64,000 nt of DNA from a virus. Each line of letters starts with the position of its first letter. Within the stretch, counting starts at the first letter, position 1. The translations under genes were made by a program, and so were the position numbers. Positions 20,733 to 29,908 of this stretch are shown one piece after another. The stretch lies in the IMG/VR virus record IMGVR_UViG_3300027770_000025, positions 248,001 to 312,000 of that record; one strand, 5' to 3'. A model generated the notes under the pieces. The model was not told the DNA's origin and ran no database searches. It saw nothing but the letters and a program-made list of their open reading frames with translations.

Positions 20733-20754
20733 TAAAGAATAAGATAGTTTGATT

Positions 20755-20763
20755 TATATATCC
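20755..20763 (-). promoter_or_regulatory. Putative late promoter
   Basis: Minus-strand GGATATATA lies 22 nt upstream of the ATG at 20,732. It is an exact match to the consensus shared by several operons here. Confidence 0.6.
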
Positions 20764-20775
20764 AGATTAATATGA

Positions 20776-23700
20776 TCATGGATAAAGTTGGTATGTGAAT
20801 TCGGCAACCAATAATCCGCTACCACCTATTTGTGAAGGTGGCGGAGCACTCTGAGAATTGGATACCCCCGAATCATTTACAGAAACATTTATTGGCGGGG
20901 TATTTAAAGGTAAATTACCGCTTTCATTAGGAATCGGTCTATAATAAAAATTCTGAATATTAGGATCCGCTGAATTATTTAGCTGATCTGCTAATTCCCC
21001 TATAGTCAAAGAAGCCGATCCTGGCTGTATAGTCATTCCCGTAGGAAATGGATAAAATTCGTTACCCGTGCTAATCTTTAAGAAATCACCTGGTGTTATG
21101 TTATGTAGTTCATATCCGCCAAGCCAATCGTTATTAAACTCATAATCAAACCATGTATGGGCATAGCCTTCGTCCCATCCATTATCCGTGAATATGTCCC
21201 AATTTATCTTTTTAGTCCCCCAATATTTTAAATTTGCATTGGGTAGAGCTGAACTAGATTCAGACCAATAAACGTATGTTTCGGCAGAACTAGATCCACC
21301 TGATAATCCCACAGAATCTGAAATTACAGAAATAGATCCAGTAGCTTCATATGTTAGTAATACACCATTTTGATCCGCACCTAGTTCATCGGGTGCACTG
21401 ATAACCAAAGTAACGGGATCGTTACTTGGATCCGTGCAAGAAGCAAAATAATCGGGATAGGTTCTAAGCGAATTAACAGAAGATGCTATAGCATTTACCG
21501 TTCTGTATAGGGAATCTCCAGATTCACTAGAACCTACTAATCTTCCACCTACATAGACAGAAATGCTTCCTGCCCCGGTAACATATTGGTTGGTAAATAC
21601 AGCGGAATCTACAGATAATCTGGAAGGTCCGGTTAAGCCTACTGTATTGCTCCACGAAGAACTGATTATTGTGGATACAGTAAAGGTATTATTAGATCCA
21701 GAAGGAACGGTTATTATCCATCTCCCTAGTAATTCCGGTATAGTATCAAATAAGGTTACTTCTTCGCCTGTGCTAAGATTATGTGGGGTAGCACATATCA
21801 CTGTGGCAAAACTATATTGTCCAGATATAATTAGATATGATGTTATCTCCGTTATAGCTATATTCGATTGGGTAAACGAAATATACCCAGTTGCTCCTAT
21901 AGGATCAGTGTTTACCTTAACATAAGCATCTTGTCCCTCTTCTGATTTATTTCCATAGGTAGCAAAATCTAGGATTTCGCTAGGTATGGTCTTTTCTAAA
22001 ACCTCTATCGTCTCACCCTCAGCAGGATATTCCCATATTGAATTATAATCTTCCCATCCCTTAAATACATTTCTCCATGTGTAATCCTCTACCTCTCTAT
22101 ATCTGGTCCACGCATCAATATCTATAATCTTTGGACTCACCGTTATAGCTCCATTCTTTATCGCTACTGTTTTAGCGTTAAAGGCGTCATAGACGTTGCA
22201 TGTTACCTGATAAACCCCAGTGTATGGTACAAAGTGGGCTAAGGTATAAAAGTCCAGTATAGACCCTCTAAATTGGAAATTATAAGGGCTTCCTTGTTGT
22301 GTTGCTGGTTTATTTATTATCCACTCAATATCAACCATGTTAGAGAAATCTACGTTTCTCCAGTTAAGCAAAGAATAATTCTGTATGGTTGAGAATAATG
22401 ATGCTTCGTCTGTGTTTACTGTCGTTGAGTTATCAAGGAAAACAGTATAGATCCCAGTGGAATAACTAACAGCTGTTACTTTACCGAATATGTTTGTTGG
22501 CTTGTATAAAACTCTGCTACCAACTTTAAATACAGGAATAAGAATGGATGACCAATTTATATTCAGCTCGTCCCAAGTCCATCTATCTAAAATAAGCTCC
22601 AATACTATTGGCATACCCAAAGGTGTATCGTAGATTAATCCTGTTGTTGGATCGGTATAAGCTGGTGGATCATATTTTCCATCACCTAATTCAAGCAATT
22701 CGTCATTCTGTTTAAGATCATAGAAATTAGTGATTGCATTCAATAAAGAATCATTCTGGGTAACCGTGTATAATTGCTGATTGGATAAAGGATCTATTAT
22801 ATTTCCCAAATCCGAAATCTCCGCCGGTGCAACTTCTATTATCCCATTAAGTAGGATTTTATTGGGGGAAGAATAATAATATACAGGTGATGTCTGCTGT
22901 GGTGTTACATTCCAAATTAAGCTAGGACCCCCTGAGGTAACTCCGTTATTAATTATACCTAATGGATCTATCTGGGAAAGTCCCGGATCGGTTGTTATAT
23001 AAAAATCAAATTCTGCTGTGGAAATACTAAATTCATAGGTATTACCAGCATTAATATTTAATACCGGGTTAGGTCCATTTAATCCAGTTGGTCCAGTAAG
23101 TCCAGCTATATAAAGCGCACTTCCTGTTCCCCCCGACACCTCCACGTAAGCATCAAACTTATTATAATATGAAGAAGGTGTCTGTATAGAAGTGCTTAAA
23201 GGTCTAGTAGAAAAATTTCTAAGATCCTCGATAAATCCAAAATCCGGGGTAACCTTAATGTCAGTATAAAACCCCGATTCAATATCAGGTCTTTGCATGA
23301 CATCTGTCCATGCCTTAGTATTATAAACGTTGAAATAAATACCCTCACCAGTTATATCAATGATTCTTGCATTAAGTGGTAAATAATCTCTCTTAAGCCT
23401 TTCCTTAAGGGCAAACATTTTTATAAGAACTTCCTCTTGAGTAAATTTAAAATTATCAACAACTTCAGGATACCCGTAATCTGAATCATTTCCCGTGGTT
23501 TTATTTATATCATAATATAGACCGAATAAAGAGGTTTTTTTATACGTTCTGCTAGGTAGAATTGTGGTATCAGAGGAAACATCAAGAACATATTGTCCAT
23601 CAGCATTTGGTCCATAAGTTTGAACCAATTTATATTTACCCGAATTTGGATTGTCTAAAACATCTCCTATCGAATAACTCTGGGTATATCCTCCAGATTG

Positions 23701-24966
23701 CTGTCTTTTTATCGCATTGAGGAATTGCTTATTCTGTTGTAGTGGTGATTCTAATCTTGCACTCCGGTATTGTAGGTTTAGCCAATATTCTTTTATTCTT
23801 AAATCCTGATATCCAAAGAATCTGATTGCATTGATTAGACCCTTGTAACTTCCTATGTAAGGAAATATCTCCTCTCCTGCTATTAATAACTCTTTCCTCT
23901 TATCATTTATTTCTAGGTAATTTGGAAGGGGTTCAGAAGGATCATGATCTCTTAGTATAATTGAATCGTCCTGGTAAAAAGCTCTACCCATGTTTTTTAA
24001 CATGACACTAAATCTCTCATCCTCACCGACTATTTCACCATAAAAATCCATCTCGATTATTTTCACAGGCGTGCCTGTACTAATATCCTCTATGATTAAT
24101 TTTCTCTCATAGATATTAGATGCTAAGTCAGTTGCATTAATAGCAACATTTATGGATAAAGCCTCCGAATTTATTAAAGATGTTGAAACATAACCATTAC
24201 CAGAAAGACTGTCAGTAGGACTGGCATCCACATTATAGACCAAGTTGGGATAGCTAACTATTAAAGGCTGCCCGTCACCCCCTTCAAGTTGGTCTTCTAT
24301 TTTGTATGTGAATATAATTTCAGATACGTCAGTTTCACCATAGCTATCATTATACCATCTGGATCTCCATTTACCAGCAGTAGCTCCAGTGGCTCCCGTA
24401 TGAGGGAGTCCATATTCTAGATTGCCTGAGTTATTAAGCGTCTGAACTATGAATATCTGCTGGTTCTCGTAAAGTCCGGAGGAAACCGGATCAAAATATA
24501 TGTTACCCTTAAAATATCCGCCAGGTCTGTTAGAATAAGTTGCATTAAAATAAATTTGATTATTTAGACTTATCAATCTTTGCCCATTAATAGTATCGAC
24601 TTCAAAGTTAACCCTTAAATATGTTGAATTATTTACAACAGATGATATCTTAGCTTCAAATTCCCCCTGGTTTGCTATTCTACCTTCAATGTATACATCT
24701 GCACCATTAAGTATAGCGCTGTTTATCGAATCACCCCAAGCTACAATGTTAAATCCATTTACATCAGCTATATTCAAATCGATATAAGATGGATTACTGT
24801 CCAGCTGACTAACTGATATCTGGCCCTCTGAAGAAACCGATGATGAAGTTACGTACGTAAACTTTTGATCAAGTTCACTAGGACCTGTTGCCCCAATGTA
24901 GTCAAAGTTTAGCGGACTTCCAGCCTTATCATAAAAATTAAGCCTTCTATAGAAAAATTCTGACAT
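20776..24966 (-). CDS. Large baseplate protein (1396 aa), in the position of T4 gp7
   Basis: The protein starts MSEFFYRRLNFYDKAGSPLN. It is mostly beta-rich, with a more helical, charged portion at about residues 330-540 that includes EVLIKMFALKERLKRDYLPL. PKD/Ig-like strands appear in the middle (around YTGVYQVTCNVYDAFNAKTV), and Gly-X-Thr loops such as TGATGATAG are scattered through it. In T4 the gene after gp6 encodes gp7, the large wedge subunit. Here the gp25-like and gp6-like genes are followed by a 176-residue protein and then this one, so a gp7-like wedge role is inferred from synteny. I cannot show homology to gp7 directly, and the extra length suggests added peripheral domains. Confidence 0.5.
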   Translation of the reverse strand: MSEFFYRRLNFYDKAGSPLNFDYIGATGPSELDQKFTYVTSSSVSSEGQISVSQLDSNPSYIDLNIADVNGFNIVAWGDSINSAILNGADVYIEGRIANQGEFEAKISSVVNNSTYLRVNFEVDTINGQRLISLNNQIYFNATYSNRPGGYFKGNIYFDPVSSGLYENQQIFIVQTLNNSGNLEYGLPHTGATGATAGKWRSRWYNDSYGETDVSEIIFTYKIEDQLEGGDGQPLIVSYPNLVYNVDASPTDSLSGNGYVSTSLINSEALSINVAINATDLASNIYERKLIIEDISTGTPVKIIEMDFYGEIVGEDERFSVMLKNMGRAFYQDDSIILRDHDPSEPLPNYLEINDKRKELLIAGEEIFPYIGSYKGLINAIRFFGYQDLRIKEYWLNLQYRSARLESPLQQNKQFLNAIKRQQSGGYTQSYSIGDVLDNPNSGKYKLVQTYGPNADGQYVLDVSSDTTILPSRTYKKTSLFGLYYDINKTTGNDSDYGYPEVVDNFKFTQEEVLIKMFALKERLKRDYLPLNARIIDITGEGIYFNVYNTKAWTDVMQRPDIESGFYTDIKVTPDFGFIEDLRNFSTRPLSTSIQTPSSYYNKFDAYVEVSGGTGSALYIAGLTGPTGLNGPNPVLNINAGNTYEFSISTAEFDFYITTDPGLSQIDPLGIINNGVTSGGPSLIWNVTPQQTSPVYYYSSPNKILLNGIIEVAPAEISDLGNIIDPLSNQQLYTVTQNDSLLNAITNFYDLKQNDELLELGDGKYDPPAYTDPTTGLIYDTPLGMPIVLELILDRWTWDELNINWSSILIPVFKVGSRVLYKPTNIFGKVTAVSYSTGIYTVFLDNSTTVNTDEASLFSTIQNYSLLNWRNVDFSNMVDIEWIINKPATQQGSPYNFQFRGSILDFYTLAHFVPYTGVYQVTCNVYDAFNAKTVAIKNGAITVSPKIIDIDAWTRYREVEDYTWRNVFKGWEDYNSIWEYPAEGETIEVLEKTIPSEILDFATYGNKSEEGQDAYVKVNTDPIGATGYISFTQSNIAITEITSYLIISGQYSFATVICATPHNLSTGEEVTLFDTIPELLGRWIITVPSGSNNTFTVSTIISSSWSNTVGLTGPSRLSVDSAVFTNQYVTGAGSISVYVGGRLVGSSESGDSLYRTVNAIASSVNSLRTYPDYFASCTDPSNDPVTLVISAPDELGADQNGVLLTYEATGSISVISDSVGLSGGSSSAETYVYWSESSSALPNANLKYWGTKKINWDIFTDNGWDEGYAHTWFDYEFNNDWLGGYELHNITPGDFLKISTGNEFYPFPTGMTIQPGSASLTIGELADQLNNSADPNIQNFYYRPIPNESGNLPLNTPPINVSVNDSGVSNSQSAPPPSQIGGSGLLVAEFTYQLYP

Positions 24967-24969
24967 ATT

Positions 24970-25500
24970 TTAAAAAACCCTTTTATTATTTTTTTTAACC
25001 GTGTAATTAATAAAATTCTTAATCTGTTTGGTCGTTTCAACTAGACCAAAAACTACCCTATTAAAATATCCGAGTATTCCCTCTTTGATCGGATCTCTAT
25101 AAAGAACGTTAGATAAAGATCTTTTTAATAACTGGTCTTTATAATCAAATCCGTTATAGAGATTGTCATTAAAGCTATCCCTTATATCATAGATATTCTG
25201 TGTGGGATCAAATTCATAGTACCTTCTTTCTACTGGAATTTTTGGCATTAATTTCATAATAGTTTTATATTGCAGCATATCAGAGCAAGGTGCATATTTA
25301 TATTCTCCTAAACCGCTAGAAAGAATTCTTCTATATCCAGAGCATCCTATATTATAAGATCTTTCGGAAGCAAGTTCTGCTGTTGGGTATAAATCCTTAG
25401 CATCGTAGAAAGTAGTGTTATTCGTTTGCGGTTTTATCCCAGCAACGGTATAGTTTATTCCTTTCTTAAGGTCCGGAAAAAATGGTGAATAGTTATCCAT
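24970..25500 (-). CDS. Baseplate-operon protein of unknown function (176 aa)
   Basis: The protein starts MDNYSPFFPDLKKGINYTVA. It overlaps the upstream gp6-like gene by one base (TAATG) and ends 3 bp before the 1396-residue gene, so it is translationally linked to the wedge genes. It is rich in Tyr, Asp and Asn, with a basic C-terminus (INYTVKKNNKRVF), and contains three Cys residues without a clear metal-binding spacing. I recognise no domain. Position suggests a small wedge or wedge-to-periphery adaptor. Confidence 0.5.
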   Translation of the reverse strand: MDNYSPFFPDLKKGINYTVAGIKPQTNNTTFYDAKDLYPTAELASERSYNIGCSGYRRILSSGLGEYKYAPCSDMLQYKTIMKLMPKIPVERRYYEFDPTQNIYDIRDSFNDNLYNGFDYKDQLLKRSLSNVLYRDPIKEGILGYFNRVVFGLVETTKQIKNFINYTVKKNNKRVF

Positions 25501-27224
25501 TAGTTATTTTTTATAAGTTGAGATTTCATTTCAGCATTTAGAGACATGTTAAAATTCATGGGTATTATTTTAGCAATACTTACATTAAGAGCTCCAGGTT
25601 TACCCTGAATGATTCCCTGTTGATAATCTGTACCATTTCTATCGGTCCATCCTCCTCTTAAAACAACCAAGTCATTTCTACCTATTACAATATCTCCAAA
25701 TTCATTAAGTCCAACCTGGTTTTGTAACTGAGCAGCTGAAACGTTGGTTAAACTTCTAACTAGAGTTTGATTTTTTTCATTAGCTTCACCTACAAAATAG
25801 AAAGAAACCGAATCGACTCCATCAACAGATTCAACTAACGCTATTATATCAGATTTAGGAATGAAATCTCTTCTTTTTAGGTTTAGCATATACTCGGAAA
25901 TTTTCTTTCTTATAGCTTGTCTTATTGTCTCCGGATCATACCCTTCAAACATAGTAATTACCACGTTTGCAACATATCTTTTAATTCGAGGTTCAACTAT
26001 TCTAACAACAGTTGTTGCGATCATAGACCCTGAATCCTCAATAAGATTTATTATTTTATTTTTCTGGTTAGTGCTAAGTAAAAAGTCTGATACTGGAATA
26101 TCGAAATAATCCTCATTAGAAGAGATATTTAAAGTTATATCGGGAACTAAGAAAATATAAACAACGTTATCATCATCAAGATAATCATCATCAAATGTGG
26201 AAAATGCTTGAATCTGAGAGAATATACCAAGTTTATTTAGAAAAACTTCGTAATTTTGCGCATTGGCAAAAACAAAAGATCTGCTGGTCTTTGGTGCAAC
26301 CAATCTTATTAGATTTGTAGTTTCTGGATTGGTTCCGAAAGAAGGATCTATAGCATTAAGAGCATCTATATACTCATTTAGATCTACCTCAGCTCCAAAT
26401 AAATCTGTTCCGCTGGTAACCAATTTATAAGTTAGAGGTTTTTCCTTAGTGGAAATAGCGTTTCCTGATCCTCCTGATGTCTGAAGATATTCTATTCTTA
26501 TTCTCGAGCCTCTTTGCGGAACCATACCAAAATTAGAATTTCCAAAATAAACATCCAGTCCTTCCTGTATTCCCGTTCTAACAATAAATCCCTTTCCATT
26601 TAAAGGAATATCATATAATGAATCATATCTTCTCCATTTTTCCTCGTTAACATAAACATCAACATAGAACTGGTCAAGGTAAGATCCAGCGGAAGACGGA
26701 AGATTAAAACTTTGCAAAGCGTTTCCAGTTCCGGTTACTACAGAACTAATAAAATCCCCCTGTGCTACTTTAACTCTAAGCGGGCTTGGACTACCACTAA
26801 GTTGAATAGTTACCCTTGAAGATCCAAAAACTAAAGAATATAATTTACCATTTTCCTGACATCTTATTTGTGCATGGTTGTTGATTATAACCGCGCTTCC
26901 CCCTATATCTGATTGTCTTCTATTCCAGGATAATGTTACTTCACCTTGTGCAGTACTTGCTCTTCCGGGATCATAGCCGGCTATTCTAGCTAAACTCCTA
27001 ACAGAATAATCTCTAGTTGCTTGTTCTATATTTAATTCCGTTATTGAATCCTCTATAAAATACAGAATCATCTGCGAAAGGTTTTGCAAAACGAAAAGAA
27101 TCTGTCCCCAAGCAGATGCTACGGTAAAGAGATTTGTTGTTTGGTTATACGTGTCCTGCAGGAAAGAAAACGTGTCGTTTAATAGACCGTTAATAAGGAT
27201 ATTATTTTTCTTAAAAATATTCAT
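25500..27224 (-). CDS. Baseplate wedge protein, gp6/J-like
   Basis: 574 residues starting MNIFKKNNILINGLLNDTFS. The features fit the gp6/baseplate J family. There is an N-terminal helical part (~1-80); a central beta domain with the typical motif around FGNSNFGMVPQRGSRIRIEY (~228-247) followed by a Gly/Ser-rich turn and GNAIS; and a C-terminal alpha/beta part (~395-480) with VANVVITMFEGYDPETIRQA and DIIALVESVDGVDSV. In T4, gp6 dimers form the inner ring joining the wedges around the hub. It directly follows the gp25-like gene (gap 9 bp), the T4 order. Family assignment is firm; exact stoichiometry is not knowable here. Confidence 0.85.
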   Translation of the reverse strand: MNIFKKNNILINGLLNDTFSFLQDTYNQTTNLFTVASAWGQILFVLQNLSQMILYFIEDSITELNIEQATRDYSVRSLARIAGYDPGRASTAQGEVTLSWNRRQSDIGGSAVIINNHAQIRCQENGKLYSLVFGSSRVTIQLSGSPSPLRVKVAQGDFISSVVTGTGNALQSFNLPSSAGSYLDQFYVDVYVNEEKWRRYDSLYDIPLNGKGFIVRTGIQEGLDVYFGNSNFGMVPQRGSRIRIEYLQTSGGSGNAISTKEKPLTYKLVTSGTDLFGAEVDLNEYIDALNAIDPSFGTNPETTNLIRLVAPKTSRSFVFANAQNYEVFLNKLGIFSQIQAFSTFDDDYLDDDNVVYIFLVPDITLNISSNEDYFDIPVSDFLLSTNQKNKIINLIEDSGSMIATTVVRIVEPRIKRYVANVVITMFEGYDPETIRQAIRKKISEYMLNLKRRDFIPKSDIIALVESVDGVDSVSFYFVGEANEKNQTLVRSLTNVSAAQLQNQVGLNEFGDIVIGRNDLVVLRGGWTDRNGTDYQQGIIQGKPGALNVSIAKIIPMNFNMSLNAEMKSQLIKNN

Positions 27225-27233
27225 TTCTGTATA

Positions 27234-27605
27234 TTAGGTTATTCTTAATGTAACTAGAGGACTTAAACCCCCGTTAGCTGGTATTTTAAAATCTATAGTT
27301 GCTATGTCTCTCTCTGTTCCCTGATAAAATTTAAGGTCATAAGATCCACCTAGCTTTCTGAAAAGAGGAATATATGTTTTTAAAAACAAATCCAATTCAT
27401 TTCTAATGCTAGATTCGGAAAGATTTAAACTAAATATAAGCTCCTCCAGATTAAGTCCAAATTTAGTGTCGCCAAGTACTTCACCTTTATTAGTAAGAAG
27501 TATCATTTTTAATTGGCCAACGCAAATTTCTACCGGATCGGTTGTTTCGATCTGGTAGGGGTTGTAGCTTGGGTCTAGTGGATCCCTGTTATAAATCTCT
27601 CTCAT
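27234..27605 (-). CDS. Baseplate wedge protein, gp25-like
   Basis: 123 residues starting MREIYNRDPLDPSYNPYQIE. It carries the conserved gp25 pattern: a central helix and strand QLKMILLTNKGEVLGDTKFG (~32-51) followed by LNLEELIF, then a C-terminal strand pair ending PLVTLRIT. In T4, gp25 contacts gp6 and nucleates the sheath, and this family is one of the best conserved in contractile tails. It begins its own transcription unit with a GATATATA element 16 nt upstream and is followed by the gp6-like gene. Confidence 0.88.
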   Translation of the reverse strand: MREIYNRDPLDPSYNPYQIETTDPVEICVGQLKMILLTNKGEVLGDTKFGLNLEELIFSLNLSESSIRNELDLFLKTYIPLFRKLGGSYDLKFYQGTERDIATIDFKIPANGGLSPLVTLRIT

Positions 27606-27621
27606 AGAAAATTTTTCATAT

Positions 27622-27629
27622 TATATATC
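27622..27629 (-). promoter_or_regulatory. Putative late promoter
   Basis: Minus-strand GATATATA lies 16 nt upstream of the gp25-like ATG (27,605) and just downstream of the terminator of the previous unit. Confidence 0.6.
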
Positions 27630-27657
27630 TCTGGTTTTAAACACGACGAACGTAAAC

Positions 27658-27693
27658 AAAAAACCCCCAATTTATAAAAAATTAGGGGTTTTT
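27658..27693 (-). terminator. Rho-independent terminator
   Basis: Inverted repeat AAACCCC...TTT/AAA...GGGGTTT with flanking A and T runs, 16 bp after the stop of the 258-residue gene. T-runs on both sides would let it work in either direction, but only minus-strand genes flank it. Confidence 0.85.
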
Positions 27694-27708
27694 CTGTTAA
27701 TGTTTATT

Positions 27709-28485
27709 TTAATTCCACTGTAAAAAATAGGAAGGAGTGTTCTCACCATTAATCATATCCATAACTTCTTGTAATTCAGCTTCTCCTGTTGTTCTGATAT
27801 CAGAAGCGTTTATCTGAACACCACCAGGTAAATTATAGGTAAATACAGAAAGCATGTTTGCTAATGCTATTTTAGATTTAGCAATGCAATATCTAACAAA
27901 AAGCTCATCTGCAAAAAGATCATCGTCATTTAGTGCAACAAAGCATCTAACAGATACATCAGTACCACCAACCCCAAACCCCTGAGCAAGTTGGCCTTTA
28001 CCGGATCTACCAGGATCCCTACCCAGAATGGTTAATTTTTTGCTATTTTTATTCCATTTAAAAGCAAAAGTCTCTAATAAATATGCTTTAGCTAAATCGA
28101 AATATGAGTACATGACAGTACGATAAACTAGGTTATCCCCAACAAAAGGAGAAAGTAATAATTCAGATCCAAGCAATTTAGAATCACCAAAATCCCTATC
28201 TGGATTACCTGATATACCAGAGCCCCCAACTTCTCTAACATCATATATGCTAATAATTGATTCTGGTAATTTTATTTGTCTGGTTGCTCTAAATTCAGGA
28301 TGTCTGAATATTTCATTTTGTAAAATAAAAACTCTATCCTCAACAGCATATTGATAATTATCGAAAAACCATGCTTTGGCCCTTTTGATTATTCTTTTTG
28401 TTTCTTGCTGATTTAGATTATATGGAAGGGCACAGCTAAAAGAAAGTGCGTCTTCTATTTCTTGTATTAATTCTTCTTCTGTCAT
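27709..28485 (-). CDS. Conserved phage structural protein, probable neck or baseplate (258 aa)
   Basis: The protein starts MTEEELIQEIEDALSFSCAL and is mainly helical. The C-terminal region (VRYCIAKSKIALANMLSVFT, then YNLPGGVQINASDI) has the helix-LPGGV-x-hN pattern I associate with an uncharacterised structural family of marine T4-like phages; this is recollection, not a search result. It is the last gene of the unit that starts with the S1-domain gene and is followed by a strong terminator. A role in the neck or as a wedge accessory is possible. No catalytic residues are recognised. Confidence 0.5.
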   Translation of the reverse strand: MTEEELIQEIEDALSFSCALPYNLNQQETKRIIKRAKAWFFDNYQYAVEDRVFILQNEIFRHPEFRATRQIKLPESIISIYDVREVGGSGISGNPDRDFGDSKLLGSELLLSPFVGDNLVYRTVMYSYFDLAKAYLLETFAFKWNKNSKKLTILGRDPGRSGKGQLAQGFGVGGTDVSVRCFVALNDDDLFADELFVRYCIAKSKIALANMLSVFTYNLPGGVQINASDIRTTGEAELQEVMDMINGENTPSYFLQWN

Positions 28486-28501
28486 CTTTTAGCGGTTATT
28501 T

Positions 28502-29908
28502 TTAAAAGTTCATGTTACCAAATCTTAAATTATTGTATCTATCATTTAGATCTTTTAATCTCTTATCAGTAACGAACCTTTCCTTTCTGAAATCTTCCCA
28601 GCCTTTAACTTTCAGCGTCTCCTTACTTACGTCAGCATTTTCACCAATCTCACCAGCCCTTAGAACTCCATCTTTTATCTTACAGTTAATACTTTTGCCT
28701 TCGCAATCAATAAAGCAATCTTCAAGTTCGTTTCCAAAATCAACAACGCAGTCTTTGATCTTCGAAGATGTAACTATAGTATCATTAACTATATAGCATT
28801 CCTCTATTGAGGATTTTTTTATCTTGGAGCTGTAAATATTACAGTTTTTTATTATACCATTCTTTATGTCGCAAAGGATCAAATCAATATCTTTGAGTTC
28901 CAAAGCCTCTCTACTTCTAGCGTCTTTTAATTGGCATCTTCCTGTGGTAGTGTCATAATTAAAATACCCAGAGGTAACGTTACCCTCAACGATTATATCA
29001 AATATTTTATCCCTGATAACAGACCAGTATGTTTTTATGTTCTCGTCCCATCCTTTAAGATCTACAAAAATATGGAAATCGGGGTAATTTCTAAAGAAGA
29101 AATCAGGATCACTAAAAGATCTAACAACCTTAGTATACTGATTCATCATACTCTGAAGCTTAGCAAGGTCATCTTTTGAGTATCCTGATATTCTGTGGCT
29201 AAGCAAGTCATAAAGGTAAAGAATCACATAATCTATAATCTCTCTTATGTCTTTGCTTTTCTTTTGGTAATCACGATTACCAAGATATCTAAATTCTAAA
29301 TATCCCTTGGGTATTTTTGTGAAGTTTACCCCGTAGTATTTGTCTTCTGGAACTTTAAACATTTTGGGATCAATAGTAGTTAGATTTTCGATCATAGAAA
29401 ATCTATTCCTAGGAACCACTCTTTTTATAGATTTAGCATAAACATTTTTAGATCTATCTCCAAATTTAGAATAGATGAAATTCTCATCAAATCCTAATAT
29501 AAATTTTAACTTGTCTAGATTTTCTATCCTATCCTTAACTTCTTTCCTGAACTTGTCAAAGCTAACAGAGAATTGGAATGCACATCTATCTGTCGTCCAA
29601 CCATTTTCGTCTATCCAATTAAGGACTTTAATTAATATAGTAATAGCTTCATTATAGGGTAGTGGACCAGTAATGAACTCCATCATTTTGCTCCCTCCAG
29701 AATAATCTGGTTCTAGCTTACATGTGCTGGCATCCACAACAATATTAGAGTGGTACCTTTCGGATACCACTACTTTTTTGTTTATTAGCTTGGAAAGGGA
29801 TTCAGCTGTTCTGCCCTTTAGCATATTGGTATAGAATTCAAACTCGAATCCTATTACCGAAGAGCTAAGAGCATGGAGCTTATCAAAATGTGTTCTATTA
29901 TCGCTCAT
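28502..29908 (-). CDS. Putative amidoligase (glutamine-synthetase-like fold) with pentapeptide-repeat tail
   Basis: 468 residues. The N-terminal ~300 residues fit the putative amidoligase family (COOH-NH2 ligases of the glutamine synthetase superfamily): an early acidic strand IGFEFEFY (~19-26), a second acidic motif SGGSKMMEFITGPLPY (~71-86), a strand in the usual His/Ser position CAFQFSVSFD (~109-118), and the late E-x-R motif GYLEFRYLGNRD. Residues ~346-415 form five-residue repeats with Ile in the core and Cys/Ser/Asp two positions before (IKNCNIYSSKIKKSSIEECY), a pentapeptide-type beta-solenoid. The family is thought to join amino groups to carboxylates using ATP; its substrate here is unknown. 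It overlaps the S1-domain gene by 11 bp and lies in a baseplate operon, so both may be expressed late. Whether it is packaged or acts in the cell is open. Confidence 0.6.
   Translation of the reverse strand: MSDNRTHFDKLHALSSSVIGFEFEFYTNMLKGRTAESLSKLINKKVVVSERYHSNIVVDASTCKLEPDYSGGSKMMEFITGPLPYNEAITILIKVLNWIDENGWTTDRCAFQFSVSFDKFRKEVKDRIENLDKLKFILGFDENFIYSKFGDRSKNVYAKSIKRVVPRNRFSMIENLTTIDPKMFKVPEDKYYGVNFTKIPKGYLEFRYLGNRDYQKKSKDIREIIDYVILYLYDLLSHRISGYSKDDLAKLQSMMNQYTKVVRSFSDPDFFFRNYPDFHIFVDLKGWDENIKTYWSVIRDKIFDIIVEGNVTSGYFNYDTTTGRCQLKDARSREALELKDIDLILCDIKNGIIKNCNIYSSKIKKSSIEECYIVNDTIVTSSKIKDCVVDFGNELEDCFIDCEGKSINCKIKDGVLRAGEIGENADVSKETLKVKGWEDFRKERFVTDKRLKDLNDRYNNLRFGNMNF

Noticed and set aside
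21563-21925. 120-residue plus-strand frame opposite the 1396-residue baseplate gene
   Set aside because: Antisense to a long intact gene, no promoter-like element, no recognisable domain.
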